A stretch of DNA of 64,000 bases from RYN-230 sp963770535 (GTDB lineage: Bacteria > Actinomycetota > Actinomycetes > Streptosporangiales > Streptosporangiaceae). The notes below the pieces were generated by a model. The model did not search any database. It was not told the origin of the DNA and saw nothing but the letters and a program-made list of their open reading frames with translations. Where the stretch lies: the NCBI GenBank assembly GCA_963770535.1, contig CAVYPZ010000003.1, positions 2,666,001 to 2,730,000 on the forward strand, written 5' to 3'. This document shows positions 35,544-44,561 of this stretch, piece by piece. The translations under genes were made by a program, and so were the position numbers. The stretch's first letter is position 1; every line of letters starts with the position of its first letter.

Positions 35544-38042
35544 GTGAAGGCCGTCGTGATGGCCGGCGGAGAAGGCACCCGGCTGCGCCCTATGACCGCC
35601 AACCAGCCCAAGCCACTGCTGCCCGTCTGCAACAAACCGATCATGGAACATGTGCTGCGGCTGCTGAAGCGGCATGGTTTCGATGAGACGGTGGTCACCG
35701 TCCAGTTCCTGGCCTCGCTGGTGCGCAACTACTTCGGCGACGGCGAGGACGTCGGGATGAGCCTCCAGTACGCGACGGAGGAGGCGCCGCTCGGAACGGC
35801 GGGCAGCGTGAAGAACGCCGAGGATGAGCTGCGGGACGAGCCGTTCCTGGTCATCTCGGGCGACGCGCTGACCGACATCGACCTGACCGCCATGGTCCGG
35901 GCGCACAAGGAAACCGGCGCCCTGGTCACGGTGGGGCTCACCCGGGTGCCGAACCCGCTGGAGTTCGGCATCATCATCCTGGGCGAGGACGGCCGGATCC
36001 AGCGGTTCCTGGAGAAGCCGACCTGGGGGCAGGTGTTCTCGGACACGGTCAACACCGGGATCTACGTGATGGAGCCCGAGGTGCTCGCCGAGGTGGCGCC
36101 GGGCGAGCCGGTCGACTGGTCCGCTGACGTGTTTCCCGCCCTGCTCAAGCGCGGCGCGCCGCTGTTCGGCTGGATCGCCGATGGCTACTGGGAGGACGTC
36201 GGCACCCACGAGAGCTACCTCAAGGCCCAGGCCGACGTGCTGTCCGGCCGGGTGGACACCGAGATCGACGGGTTCGAGGTGTCACCGGGGGTCTGGGTGG
36301 CCGAGGGCGCCGAGGTCGACCCCGAGGCCCTGCTTTCCGGCCCTCTGTGCATCGGGGACTACGCCAAGGTCGAGGCGGGCGCGGAACTGCGCGAGTTCAC
36401 CGTGCTGGGCAGCAACGTGGTGGTCAAGGAAGGGGCCTTCCTCCATCGCGCCGTCGTGCACAACAACGTCTACGTGGGCCAGGGCGTCACCCTGCGCGGC
36501 TGCGTGATCGGCAAGAACACCGACGTGATGCCGTCCGCGCGGATCGAGGAAGGCGCGGTGGTCGGGGACGAGTGCGTGATCGAGCCGGAGGCTTACCTGT
36601 CGGCGGGGGTCAAGGTCTACCCGTTCAAGACCATCGAGGCAGGCGCGGTGGTCAACACCAGCGTCATCTGGGAATCGCGCGGCCAGCGCACCCTGTTCGG
36701 GCCCCGCGGCGTATCCGGCCTGGTCAACGTGGAGATCACGCCTGAGCTGTGCGTCCGGCTCTCCAGCGCCTACGCGACCACGCTGAAGAAGGGCTCGATG
36801 GTCACCACCTCGCGCGACGTGTCCCGCGCCGCGCGGGCGTTCAAGCGGGCCGTCCAGTGCGCGCTCAACTCGAGCGCCATCAACGTGGTGGACCTCGAGG
36901 CGCAGCCGCTGCCGGTGGCCCGGTTCCAGACCGCGCGCAGCGGGTGCAGCGGCGGCATCGCGCTGCGCACCACGTCCGGCGATCCCCAGTCGATAGACAT
37001 CGTGTTCCTGGACGAGCGGGGCGCGGAACTGTCCCAGGTGGCCGCGCGCAAGCTCGAACGGGTGTTCTCCCGCCAGGAATACCGGCGGGCCTTCCCCGGG
37101 GAGATCGCCGAGCTCACCTACCCCTCCAGGGTGGTCGAGTCCTACACCCAGGAGCTGGCCCGCAGCGTCGATATGACCGGGGTGCGCGAGGCGGGCCTGA
37201 AGGTCGTGGTGGACTGCGCCGGGGGCACGGTGTCGCTGGTGTTGCCCAGCCTGCTCGGCCGGCTCGGCGTGGAAGCCCTGACCGTGAACAACCGGCTCGA
37301 CGAGTCCACCCCGACCCAGAGCCTGGCCCAGGTCCGGGCGGGCATGCAGCGGCTGTCGGAGCTGGTCGCCTCGTCCCGCGCCGCGTTCGGGGTGCGGTTC
37401 GACCAGGTCGGCGAGCGGATCATGGTGGTGGACGACAAGGGCGCGATGATCAGCGACGACCGGGCCCTGCTGGTCGCCCTGGACCTCATCGCCGCCGAGC
37501 GGCGGTCCGGCCGGGTGGCGCTGCCGGTGACCACAACCCGGGTGGCCGAGCAGGTCTGCCGGTTCCATGGCGTGCACGTGGACTGGACGCCCACCTCGCT
37601 GCACGGCCTTACCGAGGCCACCGCGGGGGATGACGTCATTTTCGGCGGCGACGGCCGCGGCGGATTCGTGGTGCCGGAGTTCAGCCGGACCCTCGACGGC
37701 ATCGCGGCCTTCGCCCGGCTGCTCGGGCTGGTGGCCCGGACCCGGCTGTCGCTCAGCCAGATCGACGCCCGGATCCCCACCGCGCACCTGCTGCGCCGGT
37801 CCATGCCCACGCCGTGGGCGGCCAAGGGCAGCGTGATGCGCACCGTGGTGGAGGCGGCCGGCGACCGGGCTGTGGACACCACCGACGGGGTGCGGATCGT
37901 GGAGCCGGACGGCGGCTGGGTCCTGATCCTGCCCGACCCCGCGGAAGCGGTGACCCACCTGTGGGCCGAGGGCACGGACGCCGACACCGCCCAGGCGCTG
38001 CTGGACGAATGGGCCGCCGTGGCGGAGCGCTCCGGCAATTAA
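35544..38042 (+). CDS. Mannose-1-phosphate guanylyltransferase with phosphomannomutase-like domain
   Basis: The 832-residue protein has three parts: an N-terminal nucleotidyltransferase (MKAVVMAGGEGTRLRPMT, FLVISGDALTDIDL, NTGIYVMEPEVL, DGYWEDVGTHESYL), a left-handed hexapeptide helix (about 250-375, VVKEGAFLHRAVVHNNVYVG), and a C-terminal alpha-D-phosphohexomutase-like region (TLKKGSMVTTSRDVSRAARA, VVDCAGGTVSLVLPSLLGRL, VIFGGDGRGGFVVPEFSRTL). The mutase catalytic Ser motif TASHNP is not seen, so that half may be regulatory. The product GDP-mannose would feed glycolipid and cell-wall mannosylation. GTG 35544 follows AAGGAGG. It starts 129 bases after the phosphatidyltransferase gene. Confidence 0.88.
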   Translation: MKAVVMAGGEGTRLRPMTANQPKPLLPVCNKPIMEHVLRLLKRHGFDETVVTVQFLASLVRNYFGDGEDVGMSLQYATEEAPLGTAGSVKNAEDELRDEPFLVISGDALTDIDLTAMVRAHKETGALVTVGLTRVPNPLEFGIIILGEDGRIQRFLEKPTWGQVFSDTVNTGIYVMEPEVLAEVAPGEPVDWSADVFPALLKRGAPLFGWIADGYWEDVGTHESYLKAQADVLSGRVDTEIDGFEVSPGVWVAEGAEVDPEALLSGPLCIGDYAKVEAGAELREFTVLGSNVVVKEGAFLHRAVVHNNVYVGQGVTLRGCVIGKNTDVMPSARIEEGAVVGDECVIEPEAYLSAGVKVYPFKTIEAGAVVNTSVIWESRGQRTLFGPRGVSGLVNVEITPELCVRLSSAYATTLKKGSMVTTSRDVSRAARAFKRAVQCALNSSAINVVDLEAQPLPVARFQTARSGCSGGIALRTTSGDPQSIDIVFLDERGAELSQVAARKLERVFSRQEYRRAFPGEIAELTYPSRVVESYTQELARSVDMTGVREAGLKVVVDCAGGTVSLVLPSLLGRLGVEALTVNNRLDESTPTQSLAQVRAGMQRLSELVASSRAAFGVRFDQVGERIMVVDDKGAMISDDRALLVALDLIAAERRSGRVALPVTTTRVAEQVCRFHGVHVDWTPTSLHGLTEATAGDDVIFGGDGRGGFVVPEFSRTLDGIAAFARLLGLVARTRLSLSQIDARIPTAHLLRRSMPTPWAAKGSVMRTVVEAAGDRAVDTTDGVRIVEPDGGWVLILPDPAEAVTHLWAEGTDADTAQALLDEWAAVAERSGN

Positions 38043-38065
38043 CGAGTCACGGATCGGCCAGGGCG

Positions 38066-38083
38066 TTAAGCTGGCCAGCTTAA
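38066..38083. promoter_or_regulatory. Perfect 18-bp palindrome after the guanylyltransferase gene
   Basis: TTAAGCTGGCCAGCTTAA is its own reverse complement and lies 24 bases after the stop codon. With no central loop it is better as a dimer-bound operator than as a terminator, and it lies upstream of the garA-ftsR genes. The rest of 38043-38442 is unassigned leader sequence with no convincing gene. Confidence 0.55.
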
Positions 38084-38442
38084 GTGCCCAACGAGGGCAT
38101 CGCCACCCGTGAGACAATCCACCTCATCGGAGCGTGCACGACTCGTGCGTCGGAGGTGCGGCCAGGATGTGGCGAAGGCGCCGCGAGAGCGGCCCGGGCG
38201 CGTCCCCGGGGACGGAGCCGTCTCCCGGTCAAAGACGCCGCCGGGGGTGGCGGGGGCGCTTCACCCCGGCGGGACGCCGCGCGTGGCGCATGGACCGGCC
38301 GGGCACGCCCCAGGTAGCGTGGACTGCGTCCGCCGAGCACGCCACGTCCGAGCACGCATCATCTGAGCACGGGGAACGGGCCAGGTCCGACGTGATCCCC
38401 GCCCCGAGCCCATGGCCAGCAGAGGAGAGGCTGGGCCACGAC

Positions 38443-38985
38443 ATGCCAAGCATCTACTGCACACGCTGCGGTCAGGCCAATCCTGACGACGCGCGTTTCT
38501 GCCTGCATTGCGGGACGATGCTGGCGCGAGCGGGGGCCGAGCGCCCCGGCGAAACCACCTCGACGATCTCACTCGGCGGTGATCTGGCCGAGGCCGACTT
38601 CGACGAGTTCACCGACCAGGCCTCCCCGGAAGACTCCCTGCCCCCGGGCACGGCGCTCCTGGTGGTCAGGCGCGGCCCGAACGCGGGCAGCCGGTTCCTG
38701 CTGGATCACGACATCACCACGGCCGGGCGGCACCGCGACAGCGACATCTTCCTCGACGACGTGACGGTCTCGCGGCGGCACGCTGAGTTCTACCGCCGGG
38801 GCGACCGGTTCACGGTGCGGGACGTCGGCAGCCTCAACGGCACCTACGTCAACCAGGAACGGATCGAGGAAGCGCCGCTGAACGGCGGCGACGAGGTCCA
38901 GATCGGCAAGTTCCGGCTTGTTTTCCTGACCGGGCGGCGGCCCCAGTACGAGCGTGGCGGCGGGGGCGCCCAGGTAGGGGCATGA
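38443..38985 (+). CDS. garA: FHA-domain signalling protein with zinc ribbon (GarA-like)
   Basis: A 180-residue cytoplasmic regulator. An N-terminal zinc ribbon (C6, C9, C20, C23) precedes a phosphorylation motif ETTSTISL (Thr 38-39) and a C-terminal FHA domain (TAGRHRDSDIFLDDVTVSRR, VGSLNGTYVN). In M. tuberculosis GarA, Ser/Thr kinases phosphorylate the ETTS motif and the FHA domain then binds it, which switches control of 2-oxoglutarate and glutamate enzymes. GarA of mycobacteria has no zinc ribbon. ATG 38443 lies 12 bases after AGAGGAGAGG, a long spacing. Overlaps ftsR by four bases. Confidence 0.88.
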   Translation: MPSIYCTRCGQANPDDARFCLHCGTMLARAGAERPGETTSTISLGGDLAEADFDEFTDQASPEDSLPPGTALLVVRRGPNAGSRFLLDHDITTAGRHRDSDIFLDDVTVSRRHAEFYRRGDRFTVRDVGSLNGTYVNQERIEEAPLNGGDEVQIGKFRLVFLTGRRPQYERGGGGAQVGA

Positions 38986-39788
38986 ACGCTCAGCCGGCCC
39001 GGGCTTTTTTCGGCATTGGTGAGGTGCTGGCCCAGCTCCGGGGCGAGTTCCCCGACGTCAGCGTGTCCAAGATCCGGTTCCTGGAGTCCGAGGGCCTGAT
39101 CCAGCCCGCCCGGTCCCCGTCCGGGTACCGGCGGTTCGGGCCGGCCGATGTGGCGCGGCTGCGGTACATCCTGACCGCCCAGCGCGACCAGTACCTGCCG
39201 CTGCGGGTGATCAAGGACCGGCTGGCCGCCGCGGAGGACGGCACGGACGAGGAATCCGGCGGGCCGCCGCAGCGGCTTGGCCGCCGGCCGCTGAGCCGCC
39301 GGGAACTGCTCGACGCGGCCGGGATCGACGACAGTTTCCTGTCCGAACTGGAAGACTTTGGCCTGGTCCGCGCCTCCGGACGGCAATACGGGCCCGAGGC
39401 CCTGGAGGCCGCACGGATCATCGTCGCGCTCGGCCGCTACGGGGTTCAGGCCCGCCACCTGCGCGCCGTCCGGGCCGCGGTGGAGCGCGAGACATCCCTG
39501 ATCGAGCAGGTGGTGGCGCCCACGCGCCGGCAGCGCAGCCCGGGGTCGCGGGAGCGGGCCGGGCAGACCGCCCACGAAATCGCCGCCCTGTCCCTCCAGC
39601 TGCACGCGTCGCTGATGGGCAGCGCCCTGGCCGACGCCGGCCTGCAGACCGACGGGCTGGCCGGGGCGGCCCGGGCGGCATGGTCGGGTGAGACCGATCA
39701 GCCCGCCCCGGCCGAAATCAGGCTGGGGGGTGCGGGATATGACGAGTCAGGATTCGCCGGGCCGGCCGCAGCCAGGTCAGGGGCGTGA
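38982..39788 (+). CDS. ftsR: MerR-family regulator FtsR
   Basis: A 268-residue protein with an N-terminal MerR helix-turn-helix (FFGIGEVLAQLRGEFPDVSV, SKIRFLESEGLIQPARSPSG, YRRFGPADVARLRYI), a second winged-helix-like part (LSRRELLDAAGIDDSFLSEL) and helical C-terminus. Orthologues follow garA in mycobacteria and corynebacteria; the corynebacterial protein activates ftsZ. ATG 38982 overlaps the garA stop. The nuclease gene follows after 126 bases. The last 40 residues are variable. Confidence 0.9.
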   Translation: MNAQPARAFFGIGEVLAQLRGEFPDVSVSKIRFLESEGLIQPARSPSGYRRFGPADVARLRYILTAQRDQYLPLRVIKDRLAAAEDGTDEESGGPPQRLGRRPLSRRELLDAAGIDDSFLSELEDFGLVRASGRQYGPEALEAARIIVALGRYGVQARHLRAVRAAVERETSLIEQVVAPTRRQRSPGSRERAGQTAHEIAALSLQLHASLMGSALADAGLQTDGLAGAARAAWSGETDQPAPAEIRLGGAGYDESGFAGPAAARSGA

Positions 39789-39914
39789 GCAGGCCCGGCC
39801 GGGCCGGCCACCACAGCACTTTCCGCCGGCACGGGTGTACGTTGGCAGGGGAGTGCCCACCGCAGGGCCCATGCATGAGGCAGCGCGTCAGGCGCGTATG
39901 AGGACGGAGCCGCC

Positions 39915-40385
39915 GTGAAGAAGATGGAGGTCGTCGGCGTCCGGGTCGAGATGCCCACGAACCAGCCCATCGTCTTGCTGAAGGAGACGCAGGGGGACCG
40001 CTACCTGCCGATCTGGATCGGGCCGGTCGAGGCAACCGCGATCGCTTTCGCCCAGCAGGGCATGGTCCCCGCCCGCCCGCTCACCCACGACCTGTTCCGG
40101 GACGTGCTCGAGGCGCTCGACGTCCAGCTGCAGACGGTGAACATCACGGCGCTGCGGGACGGCATCTTCTTCGCCGACCTGATCTTCTCGAACGGGAAGG
40201 AAGTCAGCGCCCGGCCGTCGGATTCCATCGCCCTCGCCCTGCGCACCGGCGCGGCCATCTACGCCAGCGAGGAAGTCCTCGACGAGGCGGGCGTGGCCAT
40301 CCCGGACGAGCAGGAAGATGAGGTCGAGAAGTTCCGCGAGTTCCTCGACACCATCACCCCGGAGGACTTCGGGCGCGCGACCTGA
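39915..40385 (+). CDS. Bifunctional nuclease family protein (DUF151)
   Basis: A 156-residue protein of the BFN domain: KKMEVVGVRVEMPTNQPIVL, LPIWIGPVEATAIAFAQQG, LTHDLFRDVLEALDVQLQTV, and SARPSDSIALALRTGAAIYA, ending in an acidic helix. Plant and bacterial relatives have been reported to have DNase and RNase activity; physiological role in actinobacteria is open. GTG 39915 follows ACGGAG. Lies between two merR genes exactly as Rv1829 does in M. tuberculosis. Confidence 0.9.
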   Translation: MKKMEVVGVRVEMPTNQPIVLLKETQGDRYLPIWIGPVEATAIAFAQQGMVPARPLTHDLFRDVLEALDVQLQTVNITALRDGIFFADLIFSNGKEVSARPSDSIALALRTGAAIYASEEVLDEAGVAIPDEQEDEVEKFREFLDTITPEDFGRAT

Positions 40386-40451
40386 CGGCCCGCCGCGGCA
40401 CCCGGCGTAGGCTGGCTGTGGAGTCCGGCGGCGACGCGCCGCCGGCGATCG

Positions 40452-40481
40452 TTGACGCACCCGCCGCTGGCGGCCTACCGT
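40452..40481 (+). promoter_or_regulatory. Possible sigma-70-type promoter of the second merR gene
   Basis: TTGACG (40452-40457) and TACCGT (40476-40481) are separated by 18 bases. A start site a few bases later would leave a leader of about 40 bases before GTG 40528. Confidence 0.3.
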
Positions 40482-40527
40482 GCGAGACGAGTACCCAGGG
40501 GTGGCGAGTTCCCGGGTGGAGGCAGGC

Positions 40528-41145
40528 GTGGCGGTAACCAAAGGTAACAGCGATTCACCCAGAGTCCGCGGTGCGGCGATGCAGCGGGCCGGGGAGCAGG
40601 GCCTGCTGTTCGGCGACGACCTCGCCTCCCGGCCGGAGGGAGTCGGCTACCGCGGGCCCACCGCGTGCTCAGCCGCCGGGATCACGTACCGCCAGCTCGA
40701 CTACTGGGCCCGGACCGGGCTGGTCGAGCCCAGCGTCCGCGCCGCCCAGGGATCCGGCTCAGCCCGGCTGTACAGCTTCCGGGACATCCTCGTGCTCAAG
40801 GTGGTCAAGCGGCTGCTGGACACCGGCATCTCACTCCAGCAGATCCGGGCCGCCGTGTCCCATCTGCGCAGCCGGGGCACCGACGACCTGGCCAAGGTCA
40901 CGCTGATGAGTGACGGCGTCTCTGTCTACGAGTGCACTTCCTCCGATGAGGTCGTGGACCTGCTGCAGGGCGGCCAGGGCGTGTTCGGGATCGCGCTCGG
41001 GCGCATCTGGCAGGAGGTCGACGGGACCCTGGCCGAGCTGCCCGCCGAGCAGGCGGGCGAGGCCGCGGACGGCCCGGCGGAGACGGCCGGGGGTGGCACG
41101 CACGCGGACGAGCTGGCCCGGCGGCGGGCCCGCCGGACCGGCTGA
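40528..41145 (+). CDS. MerR-family regulator (Rv1830-like)
   Basis: The 205-residue product begins VAVTKGNSDS, then EQGLLFGDD, and the MerR domain YRGPTACSAAGITYRQLDYW, ARTGLVEPSVRAAQGSGSAR and LYSFRDILVLKVVKRLLDTG. The C-terminal part (GQGVFGIALGRIWQEVDGTL) is shared with actinobacterial orthologues of the gcvP neighbourhood. GTG 40528 has GGAGG six bases upstream; GTG 40480 would give 16 more residues but has no Shine-Dalgarno and would overlap the proposed promoter. It is followed by the glycine riboswitch. Confidence 0.88.
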   Translation: MAVTKGNSDSPRVRGAAMQRAGEQGLLFGDDLASRPEGVGYRGPTACSAAGITYRQLDYWARTGLVEPSVRAAQGSGSARLYSFRDILVLKVVKRLLDTGISLQQIRAAVSHLRSRGTDDLAKVTLMSDGVSVYECTSSDEVVDLLQGGQGVFGIALGRIWQEVDGTLAELPAEQAGEAADGPAETAGGGTHADELARRRARRTG

Positions 41146-41267
41146 CCCGCCGCGGCCTGGGCCAGGCCCGGCACCGGCGGGCCTGGCCAGCTACCCTGAT
41201 CCGCTGGCCTGCGCCGGCGGGTCAGCCGGCCACCGGCCCGGGCTCGGGTAAGCTCGGTAGCGCTGAT

Positions 41268-41377
41268 CACACCGTCCGGGAGAGACTCCGCGCCGCCAGC
41301 GCGGGGCGCCGAAGGGGCAACCTCCCCGGAACCTCTCAGGCACCCAGGACCGGACGGGACAGGCATCTCTGGAGTCC
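41268..41377 (+). ncRNA. Glycine riboswitch (single aptamer) upstream of gcvP
   Basis: An eight-base P1 helix (CCGTCCGG 41272-41279 with CCGGACGG 41350-41357) encloses the conserved glycine-aptamer cores GGGAGAGA (41278-41285), GCGCCGAAGGGGCAA (41306-41320) and CTCTCAGG (41333-41340). It is in the 361-base gap before gcvP, in the sense orientation. Glycine riboswitches usually turn on glycine-cleavage genes when glycine is abundant. I see one clear aptamer; 41357-41377 can form a small GGAC/GTCC helix and may be a ghost second aptamer. The remaining bases to 41506 are leader. Confidence 0.9.
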
Positions 41378-41506
41378 ACGCGCGTGGCGGCCATCGCCAC
41401 CGGCGCGGCGCGCCCGCCGGTGGCGTGCGGCCGCCGGGCGGGCGGCGACAGAGGGGGAGGATCAGGCAGGCACGGGCGTGCCTGGCGGCTCCCTCTGGAG
41501 GCTCCC

Positions 41507-44437
41507 ATGACGTTTGAGACACCGATATCCGCGGCACGGTTCCCGGGCGCGTCCAGGCCCGGCGGAACGGAACCTGGCGCACCCCAGCCCGGGGCAGCGG
41601 CCTTCGAGTCACGTCACATCGGGCCATCCGCGGCCGAGCAGGAGCGGATGCTGGCGGTGACCGGCTACGCCACGCCCGGCGAGCTGGCCCAGGCGACCCT
41701 GCCCCCGGGTATCGGCGACCCGAGGCCGCTGGGCCTGCCACCCGCGCTGTCCGAGGCGGAAGCGCTGGCCGAACTGCGCCGGCTGGCCGCGCGGAACACC
41801 GTCGCCCGGTCCATGATCGGGCTGGGCTACTACGGCACGCACACCCCCGCGGTGATCCGCCGTAACGTGCTGGAGAACCCGGCCTGGTACACGGCCTACA
41901 CCCCGTACCAGCCGGAGATCTCGCAGGGGCGGCTCGAGGCGCTGCTCACCTTCCAGACCCTCATCGAGGACCTGACCTCGCTGCCAGTGGCCGGTGCCTC
42001 CCTGCTGGATGAGGCAACTGCGGCGGTGGAGGCGATGACGCTGGCCCGGCGGGGGGCCCGGCGCGGCCGGGTCTTCCTGGCCGACGCGGACTGCCTGCCC
42101 CAGACCCTCGCCGTGCTGGCGACCCGGGCGGAGCCGCTGGGGATCGAGCTCGTCGTCGCCCCGGTCACCCCGGAGCTCATCGCGGCCCAGCCCGAGGGCG
42201 AGCTGTTCGGGGTCCTGCTTCAGTACCCCGGGGCCAGCGGGGAGATCCGGGACCTCCGCCCGGCCATCGAGGCTGCGCACGCCCAGGGCGCGCTGGCGGC
42301 CGTCGCCGCCGACCTGCTGGCCCTGACGCTGCTGGTGCCGCCCGGCGAGATGGGTGCCGACATCGCGGTCGGCAGCACCCAGCGGTTCGGCGTGCCGATG
42401 GGCTACGGCGGCCCGCACGCGGCCTACATCGCGACCCGTCACGACCTGCGGCGGCAGCTGCCCGGCCGGCTCGTGGGCGTGTCCCTGGACGCCGACGGGC
42501 GGCCCGCCTACCGGCTCGCGCTGCAGGCCCGCGAGCAGCACATCCGCCGGGAGAAGGCGACCAGTAACATCTGCACCGCGCAGGTGCTGCTGGCCGTGAT
42601 GGCCGCGATGTACGCGGTGTATCACGGCCCTGCGGGGCTGGCCTCGATCGCTGCCGGGGTACACCGGCGCGCGGCCCGGCTGGCCGCCACATTGCGCGGC
42701 AGCGGCCTGGCCGCGCCGGAGGGCGGGTTCTTCGACACGATCCGGGTGCACCTGCCCGGCGGCGCCGCCGCGGCGGTGGGCCGGGCCCGGGAAGCCGGCT
42801 ACAACCTGCTCCTGGCCGACGCCCACACGGTCGGGATCGCCTGCGACGAGACGACCACCGATGCTGAGCTCCTGGAGGTGGCCACGCTGCTGGCGGCCGG
42901 CCAGGACGGGGCCACGGCCCCCGCGCGGCTCGCCGAGGCCGGCCCGGCGGTCCCGGCCGGCCTGTCCCGGACCTCGGAATACCTCGCCCACCCGGTCTTC
43001 CACGAGCACCGGAGCGAGACGGCCATGCTGCGCTACCTCCGCCGCCTCGCCGACTTCGACATCGCCCTGGACCGCTCGATGATCCCGCTCGGGTCATGCA
43101 CGATGAAGCTGAACGCGGCCGCCGAGATGGAGCCGGTGACCTGGCCGGAATTCGCCGGCCTGCACCCCTTCGCGCCACCCGGGCAGGCCGCCGGGTACGC
43201 CGAGCTGATCAGCGACCTGGAGCGGTGGCTGGCCGAGATCACCGGGTACGACGCCGTGTCCGTGCAGCCCAACGCCGGTTCACAGGGCGAGCTGGCGGGC
43301 CTGCTGGCCATCCGGGGCTACCACAGCTCCCGCGGCGACGCCGGCCGTGACATCTGCCTGATCCCCGAGTCGGCGCACGGGACCAACGCGGCCAGCGCGG
43401 TGCTGGCAGGCCTGCGTGTCGTGGTGGTCAAATGCGGCCACGACGGCGCCATCGACGTTGGTGACCTGCACGACAAGCTGGAGTCACGGGGCGGGCAGGT
43501 CGCCGCGATCATGCTGACCTACCCGTCCACCAACGGCGTGTTCGAGGAGACCGTGACGCAGGTCTGCGACGCGGTCCACGAGGCCGGCGGCCAGGTGTAC
43601 GTGGACGGGGCGAACCTGAACGCCCTGGTCGGCCTGGCCCGGCCGGGGTGGTTCGGCGCGGACGTGTCGCACCTGAACCTGCACAAGACGTTCTGCATCC
43701 CGCACGGCGGCGGCGGCCCCGGCGTCGGCCCCGTCGCCGCCCGCGCCCACCTGGCCGAGTTCCTGCCGGCGCGGGCGCAGTCCGGTGCCGCCGGGGCGCA
43801 CCCCGTCGCCGCGGCGCCGTACGGGTCCGCGGGCATCCTGCCGATCTCCTGGGCCTACATCCGCATGATGGGACCGGACGGACTGCGCCGGGCCACCGAG
43901 GTCGCCATCCTGACGGCCAATTACGTGGCCGCCCGGCTGGGCCCGCACTACCCGGTGCTGTACACCGGGCGCGGCGGCCTCGTCGCACATGAGTGCATCC
44001 TGGATCTGCGGCCCCTCACCCGGGAGACCGGGGTGAGCGTCGAGGACGTGGCCAAGCGCCTCATCGACTACGGGTTCCACGCGCCGACCATGTCGTTCCC
44101 GGTGGCCGGCACGCTGATGGTCGAGCCCACCGAGAGTGAGGACCTGGCCGAGCTGGACCGCTTCTGCGACGCCATGATCGCGATCCGGCGGGAGATCGGG
44201 ATGGTCGCCTCCGGGGAGTACGACAGCCAGGACAACCCGCTGCGCAACGCCCCCCATACCGCCTCCATGCTGCTCGAGGCCGACTGGAAGCACCCGTACG
44301 AGCGCGCCGAGGCCGCGTACCCGCTGCCCGGCGACCGGCGGGCCAAGTACTGGCCCCCGGTGCGCCGTATCGACCAGGCTTACGGTGACCGGAACCTGGT
44401 GTGCGCCTGCCCGCCGGCCGGGGCGTTCGCGGAATGA
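41507..44437 (+). CDS. gcvP: Glycine dehydrogenase (decarboxylating), P-protein
   Basis: The P-protein of the glycine cleavage system, which decarboxylates glycine with pyridoxal phosphate and loads the aminomethyl group on GcvH. The 976-residue product has both halves of the long-form enzyme: N-terminal RHIGPSAAEQERMLAVTGYA and ENPAWYTAYTPYQPEISQGR, and the C-terminal catalytic half with LGSCTMKLNAAAEMEPVTWP and the PLP Lys in HLNLHKTFCIPHGGGGPG. ATG 41507 has GGAGG five bases upstream. Under glycine riboswitch control. gcvH and gcvT are not in the window. Confidence 0.96.
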   Translation: MTFETPISAARFPGASRPGGTEPGAPQPGAAAFESRHIGPSAAEQERMLAVTGYATPGELAQATLPPGIGDPRPLGLPPALSEAEALAELRRLAARNTVARSMIGLGYYGTHTPAVIRRNVLENPAWYTAYTPYQPEISQGRLEALLTFQTLIEDLTSLPVAGASLLDEATAAVEAMTLARRGARRGRVFLADADCLPQTLAVLATRAEPLGIELVVAPVTPELIAAQPEGELFGVLLQYPGASGEIRDLRPAIEAAHAQGALAAVAADLLALTLLVPPGEMGADIAVGSTQRFGVPMGYGGPHAAYIATRHDLRRQLPGRLVGVSLDADGRPAYRLALQAREQHIRREKATSNICTAQVLLAVMAAMYAVYHGPAGLASIAAGVHRRAARLAATLRGSGLAAPEGGFFDTIRVHLPGGAAAAVGRAREAGYNLLLADAHTVGIACDETTTDAELLEVATLLAAGQDGATAPARLAEAGPAVPAGLSRTSEYLAHPVFHEHRSETAMLRYLRRLADFDIALDRSMIPLGSCTMKLNAAAEMEPVTWPEFAGLHPFAPPGQAAGYAELISDLERWLAEITGYDAVSVQPNAGSQGELAGLLAIRGYHSSRGDAGRDICLIPESAHGTNAASAVLAGLRVVVVKCGHDGAIDVGDLHDKLESRGGQVAAIMLTYPSTNGVFEETVTQVCDAVHEAGGQVYVDGANLNALVGLARPGWFGADVSHLNLHKTFCIPHGGGGPGVGPVAARAHLAEFLPARAQSGAAGAHPVAAAPYGSAGILPISWAYIRMMGPDGLRRATEVAILTANYVAARLGPHYPVLYTGRGGLVAHECILDLRPLTRETGVSVEDVAKRLIDYGFHAPTMSFPVAGTLMVEPTESEDLAELDRFCDAMIAIRREIGMVASGEYDSQDNPLRNAPHTASMLLEADWKHPYERAEAAYPLPGDRRAKYWPPVRRIDQAYGDRNLVCACPPAGAFAE

Positions 44438-44561
44438 GCCGCCCCGCGCCACCCCCGGCGCGGGGCACCAAGGAATGCGTGGCCAGATGGAGCCGCCGGT
44501 GCCTGTAGCCGCGACGCCGCAGGGGTTACGCTGCCGGCAGGACACCGGCAGGAGGGTCAGG

